This document shows positions 1 through 5,260 of a stretch of DNA of 5,260 nucleotides, one piece after another (the first letter of the stretch is position 1; each line of letters starts with the position of its first letter). This stretch comes from JAGLCY01 sp965369705. Lineage in GTDB: Bacteria; Krumholzibacteriota; Krumholzibacteriia; LZORAL124-64-63. The notes under the pieces are model-generated. The model had not been told where the DNA came from. It ran no database searches and saw only the letters and a list, made by a program, of their open reading frames with translations. The stretch is taken from assembly GCA_965369705.1 (NCBI GenBank), contig CBDURF010000212.1, forward strand, positions 1 through 5,260, read 5' to 3'. The position numbers were made by a program, and so were the translations under genes.

Positions 1-303
1 CTCATCGACGCGGCCGTGAAGCTGGGCGCCAAGGGCATCGTCACCGCCGGCCTGGGCAACGGCAACATGACCGATGCCGCCGTGGAATCGCTGGCCAAGG
101 CGGCCAAGGAGGGTGTCGTCTGCGTGCGGAGTTCGCGCGTGCCGACGGGCCTGGTCGGACGCAATATCGAGCTCGACGACGACAAACTTGGGTTCATCGC
201 GTCTTATGAATTGAGCCCCCACAAGGCGCGCATCCTGCTGCGCCTGGCGCTGCTGAAGACCACTGATCTGGCCACGATCCAGGAATACTTCGCCACGTAC
301 TAG
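1..303 (+). CDS. ansB: Type II L-asparaginase, C-terminal part (5' end outside window)
   Basis: The reading frame is open from base 1 and ends at TAG (301-303), giving the last 100 residues of a type II L-asparaginase (L-asparagine to L-aspartate plus ammonia). It contains the GNGN motif (fragment residues 19-22), the RSSRVPTG block and an IELDDDKLGF segment, and ends in Tyr as E. coli AnsB does. From memory of the E. coli enzyme, N22 and E57 here match Asn248 and Glu283, which shape the active site across the subunit interface; the 35-residue spacing between them is identical. The catalytic threonines, and any signal peptide, lie upstream and cannot be seen, so periplasmic location is inferred from the family. 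The GTG at 16 is an internal valine, not a start. The porin gene follows 11 bp downstream, so the two are probably cotranscribed. A type I cytoplasmic enzyme is unlikely because this C-terminus is type II-like. Confidence 0.93.
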   Translation, partial: LIDAAVKLGAKGIVTAGLGNGNMTDAAVESLAKAAKEGVVCVRSSRVPTGLVGRNIELDDDKLGFIASYELSPHKARILLRLALLKTTDLATIQEYFATY

Positions 304-304
304 G

Positions 305-309
305 GGAGG
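305..309 (+). promoter_or_regulatory. Ribosome binding site of the porin gene
   Basis: A full GGAGG Shine-Dalgarno core lies between the asparaginase stop codon and the porin ATG at 315, with 5 nt of spacing. It fills almost all of the 11-bp gap, so it fixes the porin start and leaves no room for a separate promoter. This supports cotranscription with the asparaginase gene. Confidence 0.9.
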
Positions 310-314
310 AAACC

Positions 315-1637
315 ATGAATCGCATTGTACGGATTGCATTACCGCTCGTACTCGTTCTGCTGCTGCTGGGATCCAACGCCTGGGCCCAGCACGGTTACGG
401 CTGGGAAGCCGGGTCGGGCAAGACCTACGACGTGGAACTCGATCTGCCGCCCGGGCCGCCGATTTTTCGAATGACTTCCGAAGACAGCCTCCACGGTAAA
501 CCGACGTATGATTACTTCATGCTGGTGAAGGCCAAGTTCAACGGGGTCTACGATCTCAATGGCGGACTGCAGAATGAGGAAACCTTCAACGTGGGCAAGA
601 TCGATGTCTGGGGCAGCGACGACAGCAAGCGTTACTGGGCCGACATGCATCAATCCCAATTCCGCTTCCGCGGACAGAGGGAAACCGAGGGCGGCACCCT
701 CGTCGGCTACATGGAAGGCGACTTCTGGGGTGGGGATAAACACTATCGTCTGCGTCACCTCTGGGTCGACTATAAGTTCGTCCACTTCGGGCAGGACTGG
801 TCCTTCTTCGGCGACAAGGGGATCTGGCCCAACGTGCTGGATTGGGACGGCCCTCCTTCGGGGGTCTGGCGCCGCGAGCCGGAACTGAAGTTCTATTTCA
901 CGAACGACAGCCAGTGGCAGTTCGACATCGGTCTGGGTCAACCGGGCGCCGGGGTTACCACGAACCCCGATTTCGATTCAGGCGTGTCCGCGGCCTACCA
1001 GCCGATCCCCGATATAATCGGAGCGGTCCAGAAGACGGGTAATTTCGGCCATCTCCGCGTGACCGGAATCTATCGCAATCTCGAATACACGGGCGTTGGC
1101 GGTAATCAGAGCGACGTGGGCTACGGAGCAACGATTTCGGGGTTCATCAGTACCAGTTCGGTGAAAACGAATCCCATCCAGTTCCAGTTCTATGCCGGTC
1201 AGGGAATCGCAACCTACCTGGCTTCGTTCGGCGGGATGAACTACGACGCCGCGGCGGACGGACTGGGCAACGTCCAGTCCATCCCGACCTACGGGGGCTG
1301 GGCTGCCTACGAGCATTTCTTCACCCCGAAGTGGCACGCCAACCTGATAGGCGGCTTTTCGATCTTCGACAGCCACAAGATCGCCGAGTTTGATATCCCT
1401 GCAGCGGACCCCGGCTACGAGGCAACCGACACCAGCATCAACCTGAATCACATGTACGGTCTCATCAACATCATGTATACGCCCCAGCCGGCTTTGACCT
1501 TCGCCATCGAGTTGAATCTCGGTGAGAAGACATCGAAGTTCGAGGGGGACATTGACACGGGAAGCGAGACGCTTACTTCACTGGAAAAATCGAGAACGGC
1601 CCAGAGAATCAGTTTCGGGCTCTTCTTCGACTTCTAG
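315..1637 (+). CDS. DcaP-like outer-membrane porin
   Basis: A 440-residue exported beta-barrel protein. Residues 1-24 form a Sec signal peptide: basic N-terminus (R3, R6), a leucine/valine core, and a likely signal peptidase I cleavage after AWA (24/25). The chain ends FGLFFDF, with the terminal Phe expected for BAM-dependent insertion. Residues 113-195 carry the block I associate with the DcaP-like family: QSQFRFRG, a Y-MEGDFWG segment, YRLRHLWVDY, FGQDWSFFGD, then W171-P172 through the D178-GPPSG turn and RREPELKF. DcaP of Acinetobacter forms trimeric outer-membrane channels that favour dicarboxylic and other anionic solutes; that specificity is only an analogy here. Unlike Acinetobacter DcaP, there is no heptad-like coiled coil after the signal peptide; residues 25-65 are instead Gly/Pro- and acid-rich. 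The ATG at 315 has a good ribosome site. Alternative: another porin family of similar architecture. Confidence 0.8.
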   Translation: MNRIVRIALPLVLVLLLLGSNAWAQHGYGWEAGSGKTYDVELDLPPGPPIFRMTSEDSLHGKPTYDYFMLVKAKFNGVYDLNGGLQNEETFNVGKIDVWGSDDSKRYWADMHQSQFRFRGQRETEGGTLVGYMEGDFWGGDKHYRLRHLWVDYKFVHFGQDWSFFGDKGIWPNVLDWDGPPSGVWRREPELKFYFTNDSQWQFDIGLGQPGAGVTTNPDFDSGVSAAYQPIPDIIGAVQKTGNFGHLRVTGIYRNLEYTGVGGNQSDVGYGATISGFISTSSVKTNPIQFQFYAGQGIATYLASFGGMNYDAAADGLGNVQSIPTYGGWAAYEHFFTPKWHANLIGGFSIFDSHKIAEFDIPAADPGYEATDTSINLNHMYGLINIMYTPQPALTFAIELNLGEKTSKFEGDIDTGSETLTSLEKSRTAQRISFGLFFDF

Positions 1638-1660
1638 CAGAAGGGTGATGGTTTGAATCA

Positions 1661-1691
1661 GCGGGTGCCGCTTGTGCGGCGCCCGCTTTTT
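1661..1691 (+). terminator. Rho-independent terminator of the asparaginase-porin unit
   Basis: The arms are GCGGGTGCCGC (1661-1671) and GCGGCGCCCGC (1676-1686). They form an 11-bp stem with a 4-nt TTGT loop, followed by five T residues (1687-1691). Position 1666 pairs with 1681 as a G-U wobble when read on the plus strand; on the minus strand the same pair is an A/C mismatch and no T-run follows. The signal is therefore directional and serves the porin unit. It begins 23 bp after the porin stop, and its T-run overlaps the gltS stop codon (1690-1692) arriving from the other strand. Confidence 0.92.
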
Positions 1692-2883
1692 AGTTGATGA
1701 AGTTGAGAACGGCCTGGATGACCACGGAATTGCTGGCCTGGGCGATGAAGGCCGCCACGATCGGAATGACGATGAACGCCAACGGCGACGCGCCGAACCT
1801 CTGGGTCACCGCTGCCATGTTCGCCATCGCCGTGGGAGTGGCGCCCAGTGCGGAGCCCAGATACCCCGCCGTGATCACCACCGAATCGTAGTTCCGGCCC
1901 AGGACCCGGAACAGGACCAGGACGGAAAACAGGAGAATCAGCACTACCTGGACCGACAGGCTGACCAGAATGAACAGCGCCTGACTCCCGATTCCCCAGA
2001 ATTTGAGCCCCATCATGGCCATGGCCAGGAACAGGCCCAGGCTCAGGTCGGACACGATCGCGAGTGTCGGGGAATTCGTGGGGCATTTCATTTTCGGAAC
2101 GACAAGGGGGACCAGGTTCGCCAGGACGACTCCGCTGAGCATGCAGGTCACGAACAGCGGCAGGGCAAAGCCCAGATGGGCTGCCAGTTTGTTCAAGTGG
2201 ATGCCCATACCGATGGATACCGCAATCATCAGGATGACCTTCAGCATCGAGTCGTAGTCGATGGCCAGGGTTTCCCCCTGTTTTTTCCCGATGGTGATTT
2301 CGGGATTTTCGCTCGGCTTCAAGTCATGTTTTTGGATCAGGTATTTGGCGACCGGCCCGCCCAGGATACCTCCCAGAATCAAGCCGAAGGTTGCCATGGT
2401 CATTCCGATTTCCATGCCCCCGATTACGCCATATTCCGTTGCCAATATCGGGGCCCAGGCGACGATGTTGCCATGACCGCCCTGAAGCGCGGCGGAGCCC
2501 GCCAAAACCCCGGTATTTGGATTTTCGCCGAACAGAAGCGCCATCAAAATGCCGGCAACATTCTGGATAAACAGGAAGATCACCGCGAGGCCCGCAAAAA
2601 GGAACAGAACCCGGCCGCCCTTGATGATGCTCCTGAAATTCGTCGAAAGGCCGATGGCCGTAAAAAACACGACCAGGAGAATATCGCGGGAATGGTCGGA
2701 AAACATGATGCTGACATCAAACAACAGATAGAAAATCCCAAAACAGACCGACCCGACAATCCCCCCGGTTACCGGTTCCGGAATATTGAATTGGCGCAGG
2801 AAACCAATTTTTCTGTTCAGATACTTGCCCAAAAACAGAACAAGTATCCCCATGATGATCGTCTGGCGGGGATCAAGCTCCAT
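1690..2883 (-). CDS. gltS: Sodium/glutamate symporter family protein (GltS-like)
   Basis: A 397-residue polytopic inner-membrane protein of the ESS family, close to E. coli GltS (about 400 residues), which imports glutamate with Na+. Matches recalled from GltS: IPEPVTGG (34-41), FFTAIGL (73-79), GGHG in the first re-entrant loop (135-138), ATFGL through LGGPVAKYL (164-182), a polar central loop (about 184-213) between two hydrophobic halves, LSLGLFLAMAMMGLKFW (280-296), GRNYD (329-333), and GATPTAMANM (347-356) in the second re-entrant loop. The ATG at 2883 is chosen over an upstream ATG at 2997 because the extra 38 residues would overlap the transporter gene and are not GltS-like, and because GGAAAAGG sits 6 nt upstream. 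It is the last gene of the minus-strand operon. The first third of the gene is notably AT-richer than its neighbour. The acidic amino acid substrate is inferred; loop residues differ slightly from E. coli. Confidence 0.92.
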   Translation of the reverse strand: MELDPRQTIIMGILVLFLGKYLNRKIGFLRQFNIPEPVTGGIVGSVCFGIFYLLFDVSIMFSDHSRDILLVVFFTAIGLSTNFRSIIKGGRVLFLFAGLAVIFLFIQNVAGILMALLFGENPNTGVLAGSAALQGGHGNIVAWAPILATEYGVIGGMEIGMTMATFGLILGGILGGPVAKYLIQKHDLKPSENPEITIGKKQGETLAIDYDSMLKVILMIAVSIGMGIHLNKLAAHLGFALPLFVTCMLSGVVLANLVPLVVPKMKCPTNSPTLAIVSDLSLGLFLAMAMMGLKFWGIGSQALFILVSLSVQVVLILLFSVLVLFRVLGRNYDSVVITAGYLGSALGATPTAMANMAAVTQRFGASPLAFIVIPIVAAFIAQASNSVVIQAVLNFIN

Positions 2884-2889
2884 GATCGA

Positions 2890-2897
2890 CCTTTTCC
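2890..2897 (-). promoter_or_regulatory. Ribosome binding site deciding the gltS start
   Basis: GGAAAAGG on the minus strand lies within the 16-bp gap between the peptide transporter stop (2900-2902) and the gltS ATG (2881-2883), with 6 nt of spacing. It supports the shorter GltS start and translation from the shared transcript. Confidence 0.75.
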
Positions 2898-2899
2898 GG

Positions 2900-4408
2900 T
2901 TAAGCGTCCATGTCCTTCCAGCGCCGCGCCATTCGCGCGAACACGACCAGGGCGATGATCGCCGCCATGCCGATGCCCGCGAACGGATACCAAACATTGG
3001 GCCCCGGGCTGTAGGTGTTCCACAACAGGTCCGTGGCCACCACCGCGTCCATACCGGTGACCTCCTGCAACTTCAGGAAGGCGTCCGTGCGCGGAATTCC
3101 CAGGGTCGCGTCCAGCGAAGCTACCTTTCCGTCCCAGATGGCGCCCTTCAGGAAGTCGGTGTGCTCGGCCAGGTACTTCTGGGCCAGGACCGCCTTCTCG
3201 CCGAAGTTGCCGTAGAAGTAGCCCTGCAGCTTGGCGCCCACCAGCCCGCCGATCCCCACCGGGATATTCACGTACCCCAGGTACAGCCCCTTCTTGCCCG
3301 GTGGCGAGATCAAGCCGAGGTATTCGCTCTTCTTGGGACCGGTCAGCATTTCACCGAACGAAAAACCGGCCACGCCCAGCAGGAAAATCGATCCCACATT
3401 GGTCAGCCCCGCGATCAACACGCCGGCGGTGGCCATGGCCATGCCGATGACCATCGATTCGAGCGTCCGCATCTTGCGCACCAGGTACGAGATCGGGATC
3501 ACCAGCAGCACGATCAGCACCGCGTTCAGGTTGATCAATAGTTCCTGCGGCACCTGTGGACCACGGTCGGTTTCAACCACCCAGCCCTCGGGCAGGAAGG
3601 GCACGCTGCGGATCAGGCCCGCCACGTCGCCCGAGTCGTTCCAGTCGGTCACGAAGTTGGGCTGCAGATCCCACAGGGCGTACATCATCAGCCAGAAGCA
3701 GCTCATGATCAGCAACCAGGTGACCAGCCGGATATCACCCAGGTTGCGCAGGGTGCGGATCAGCACTTTCAACGGGCCCTGGGTCTTGTCGGCGCCGCTT
3801 TCGAAATCGCGGAAGGTGAACAGCATCAGGTAGTTCAGGCTCATGATGGCCGCGGCGGTGAAGAACAGGGCCTGCCAGCTGATGTCGGTGCGGATGAAGT
3901 TGGCCAGCACCGGGGCGCTGGCAGCGCCTACGTTGACGATCCAGTAGAAGACGCCCCAGCCGAGCGACGAATTGTCCTTGGTCAGGTTGTGGGCCAGCGA
4001 GCCCTGGATCGAGGGCTTGAAGAAAGCCGTCCCGGTGGCCAGCACGATCACGCCGAACAGGAAGCCCGTGTACGAGGTCAGCGTGCCCATCAGGATGTAG
4101 CCGATGATGTTCAGCGTGATCGACACGAACAGCGACTTCTTGTAGCCGTAGCGATCGGCGAAACCGCCGGTGAACGTGGGCAGGATCGACTGGAAGCCGA
4201 ACCAGAAGGCGTAGATGGTGCCCTTGTCCGCGGCGGTGAAGTGCAGGCCGTGCGGATCGTCGGCCTGCATGATGTACAGCGCGACCACGCTGCGCACCGA
4301 GTAGTAGGCCAGGCGCTCGAACATCTCGATGATGTTCAGCATCCAGTAGCCGACAGTGAATCCCATTATTTTCCGGCGTCCGGCGAGGTCCGTGTTGGCG
4401 TCGGTCAC
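2900..4408 (-). CDS. POT/PTR2-family peptide transporter (MFS)
   Basis: A 502-residue major facilitator, probably a proton-coupled importer of small peptides in the inner membrane. POT hallmarks: E28-M-F-E31-R32 in TM1 followed by AYY (the ExxER proton/peptide motif), GGFADRYG (81-88) in the TM2-3 loop, a TM4 FFKPS segment with K131, the PTR2 signature-like FYWIVNVG (154-161) in TM5, and a TM10 GE pair (352-353) followed by GPKKSEYLGL. Where typical POTs carry an FEQ-type TM7 motif, this has ALWDLQ (D247). Two long hydrophilic stretches stand out: about 253-290, and about 390-465 between the last two membrane helices. The GTG start at 4408 overlaps the GDPD stop (GTGA) and has AGGAAGGA 5 nt upstream; an ATG at codon 15 (4366) has only a weak site. 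Substrates other than peptides are possible, since the family is versatile. Confidence 0.85.
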   Translation of the reverse strand: MTDANTDLAGRRKIMGFTVGYWMLNIIEMFERLAYYSVRSVVALYIMQADDPHGLHFTAADKGTIYAFWFGFQSILPTFTGGFADRYGYKKSLFVSITLNIIGYILMGTLTSYTGFLFGVIVLATGTAFFKPSIQGSLAHNLTKDNSSLGWGVFYWIVNVGAASAPVLANFIRTDISWQALFFTAAAIMSLNYLMLFTFRDFESGADKTQGPLKVLIRTLRNLGDIRLVTWLLIMSCFWLMMYALWDLQPNFVTDWNDSGDVAGLIRSVPFLPEGWVVETDRGPQVPQELLINLNAVLIVLLVIPISYLVRKMRTLESMVIGMAMATAGVLIAGLTNVGSIFLLGVAGFSFGEMLTGPKKSEYLGLISPPGKKGLYLGYVNIPVGIGGLVGAKLQGYFYGNFGEKAVLAQKYLAEHTDFLKGAIWDGKVASLDATLGIPRTDAFLKLQEVTGMDAVVATDLLWNTYSPGPNVWYPFAGIGMAAIIALVVFARMARRWKDMDA

Positions 4409-5151
4409 TGTCGTCCTTCCTGCGGTCCCGGAAAGCGGTCCGGGTAGTTGGTGATCACCGCGTCGACGCCGAAGTCGATAAAGCGGCGCATCTCTTCAGG
4501 GTCGTTGACGGTCCAGACGTGAACCTTTTTTGCGGCTTCGCGCGCGGCGGTCATGAAGGCCTCGTCGACCAGGAATTTTTCCACGCTCAGGACATCGACC
4601 GGGGTGGTGAAGATCCCGGCGAGGTTTTGCCGCCGGCCCAGGATGAGGCCCACGGTCAGGGTGGGGTCGGCCTGCTTGATTTCCGCGGCGATCTGGTGGT
4701 CGAAACAGGTGACCAATCCGTTATTCGGCGCGAAATCCGGGCAATGATCCTCGATATTATTATCATGAAGTGTCCGGATCGCCAAATCAACAAGTCGTCT
4801 TTCGTGTCCGTGGAGCTTCAGTTCGATGTTCAGGGGCAGGCGGCCGCGGGTGGTTTCGAGGACTTCTTCGAGGGAGGGAATGCGCTCGCCGGCGTATCCG
4901 GGGCCGAACCAGGAGCCCGCGTCGAGGGTCTGGAGTTCGGCCAGGGTTTTTTGCCACAGGGGGCCCTGGGTGTTGGTCGTGCGGTCGAGGAGGTCGTCGT
5001 GGAACACCGCGAATCGGTCGTCCGCCGTTTGTTGGATGTCGATCTCGGCCATGGCCGCGCCCAGGGCGATGGCCTCCTTGAGGGCGGCGATGGTGTTTTC
5101 GGGCGCGTGGCCCGAGGCCCCGCGATGTGCGCAGTTAATTGTCGGATTCAT
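4405..5151 (-). CDS. Glycerophosphodiester phosphodiesterase (GDPD, UgpQ-like)
   Basis: A 248-residue TIM-barrel GDPD enzyme, which hydrolyses glycerophosphodiesters to glycerol-3-phosphate and an alcohol. It has AHRGASGHAPENT (8-20; H9, R10 and E18 expected at the active site), AEIDIQQT (35-42; metal ligands E36 and D38), VFHDDLLDRTTN (49-60; H51 catalytic), G88-E-R-IPSLEEVL, NIELK (108-112; E110, K112), HVWTVN (211-216) and ITNYPD (233-238). With no signal peptide and about 250 residues, it resembles cytoplasmic UgpQ rather than periplasmic GlpQ. The usual SSF strand motif reads T148-C-F-D. It is the first gene of the minus-strand operon, and its TGA overlaps the GTG of the transporter gene. 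The ATG start at 5151 lacks a strong Shine-Dalgarno sequence, but the HRG motif begins just 8 residues in, so it is well placed. Confidence 0.94.
   Translation of the reverse strand: MNPTINCAHRGASGHAPENTIAALKEAIALGAAMAEIDIQQTADDRFAVFHDDLLDRTTNTQGPLWQKTLAELQTLDAGSWFGPGYAGERIPSLEEVLETTRGRLPLNIELKLHGHERRLVDLAIRTLHDNNIEDHCPDFAPNNGLVTCFDHQIAAEIKQADPTLTVGLILGRRQNLAGIFTTPVDVLSVEKFLVDEAFMTAAREAAKKVHVWTVNDPEEMRRFIDFGVDAVITNYPDRFPGPQEGRQ
4414..4421 (-). promoter_or_regulatory. Ribosome binding site deciding the GTG start of the peptide transporter
   Basis: AGGAAGGA on the minus strand lies inside the last codons of the GDPD gene, 5 nt before the GTG at 4408. Together with the 4-base GTGA overlap it indicates translational coupling, and it favours GTG over the later ATG at 4366. 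Confidence 0.8.
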
Positions 5152-5189
5152 GTTTGGTTCTCGAATGCCCCGGCGTTAGGATACGGTAC
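5152..5189. promoter_or_regulatory. Short divergent promoter region (candidate)
   Basis: This 38-bp gap separates the GDPD start from a divergently oriented gene. On the plus strand, TTGGTT (5154-5159) and TAGGAT (5177-5182) are spaced by 17 bp and make a plausible weak -35/-10 pair, with TAGGAT ending 7 nt before the ATG at 5190. Read on the minus strand, the overlapping TATCCT (5183-5178) could be the -10 for the GDPD operon, but no convincing -35 sits at normal spacing from it. The matches are partial and based on consensus comparison only. Confidence 0.4.
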
Positions 5190-5260
5190 ATGACCAGTTC
5201 TTCCGGCAAAAGATACACCGAACGGCCCCTTCCGGCCTACCGCCATGTGCCCGGCAAGAC
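5190..5260 (+). CDS. N-terminal fragment of an unrecognised protein (3' end outside window)
   Basis: An ATG at 5190 opens a frame that stays open for 23 complete codons to the window end. It encodes a polar, basic N-terminus (SSSGKRY) followed by RPLPAYRHVPGK. The proline/aromatic pattern L-P-x-Y-R-x-V-P-G recalls the start of small uncharacterised bacterial proteins I have seen, but I cannot name a family. There is no signal peptide. An AGGA (5178-5181), 8 nt before the ATG, could serve as ribosome site, although it is also part of the candidate -10 element. The evidence is limited to 71 bases: start codon, open frame, divergent orientation and codon style. Confidence 0.55.
   Translation, partial: MTSSSGKRYTERPLPAYRHVPGK

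Noticed and set aside
339..941. A 200-codon minus-strand frame opposite the porin gene
   Set aside because: Low-complexity V/E/P-rich translation without a domain; the plus-strand frame has a signal peptide, ribosome site and family motifs.
1672..2958. A 428-codon plus-strand open frame antisense to nearly all of gltS
   Set aside because: Its translation is rich in H, Q, D, R and N with no hydrophobic core or recognisable motif, and it overlaps the porin terminator at its start. It is a codon-composition shadow of gltS, which matches its family along its full length.
2884..2997. Longer GltS start at 2997 giving a 38-residue N-terminal extension
   Set aside because: The extension is Arg/Ser/Trp-rich, lies in another frame over the transporter C-terminus, and is absent from E. 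coli GltS; the ATG at 2883 has a ribosome site in the intergenic gap.
2786..3541. A 251-codon plus-strand frame across the transporter/gltS junction
   Set aside because: Its H/Q/R/D-rich product looks like an antisense artefact and crosses two well-supported genes on the other strand.
4738..4770. AT-rich patch with ATTATTATCAT-type sequence that resembles a promoter or operator
   Set aside because: It lies inside the GDPD coding frame (around residues 128-138) with uninterrupted translation and no matching -35/-10 pair that I could defend.
4519..5193. A 224-codon plus-strand frame opposite the GDPD gene
   Set aside because: Gly/Val/Glu-rich repetitive translation typical of antisense GC-rich DNA; the opposite strand has all GDPD catalytic motifs.
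1..5260. CRISPR array, tRNA/rRNA, insertion sequence, long direct repeats or a novel multi-gene system
   Set aside because: Reading both strands by eye, I found no regularly spaced repeats, transposase motifs, RNA-gene signatures or unexplained gaps; nearly all bases lie in recognisable metabolic or transport genes.

Overview
The window is GC-rich DNA, densely packed with genes, from a Gram-negative (diderm) bacterium. The diderm call rests on a complete outer-membrane beta-barrel protein with a Sec signal peptide and a C-terminal phenylalanine, plus a type II (normally periplasmic) L-asparaginase. The style of the peptide-transporter homologue reminds me of FCB-type or deltaproteobacteria-like environmental lineages, but no marker gene settles the taxonomy.

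Layout: (1) Plus strand, 1-1637: the C-terminal end of a type II L-asparaginase, followed 11 bp later by a DcaP-like outer-membrane porin. The pair ends at a strong rho-independent terminator (1661-1691). (2) Minus strand, 5151 down to 1690: a three-gene operon, transcribed in the order glycerophosphodiester phosphodiesterase (GDPD), a POT/PTR2-type peptide transporter, then a GltS-type sodium/glutamate symporter. GDPD and the transporter overlap by 4 bp (GTGA), and the transporter and gltS are 16 bp apart. (3) Plus strand, 5190 to the window end: the first 23 codons of a divergently oriented gene of unknown function, separated from GDPD by only 38 bp. There is no gene-free stretch longer than about 55 bases.

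How the genes may work together (inference): the two units converge on one another and look like a scavenging neighbourhood for organic nitrogen. It would comprise a porin related to dicarboxylate channels, an asparaginase that yields aspartate and ammonia, an inner-membrane symporter for acidic amino acids, and a proton-coupled peptide transporter. The GDPD would add glycerol-3-phosphate release from phosphodiesters. I see no mobile element, CRISPR array, RNA gene, defence system or undescribed multi-gene system. The points worth a second look are modest: subfamily motif changes in the two transporters, a composition drop in gltS, and a very compact divergent promoter region.
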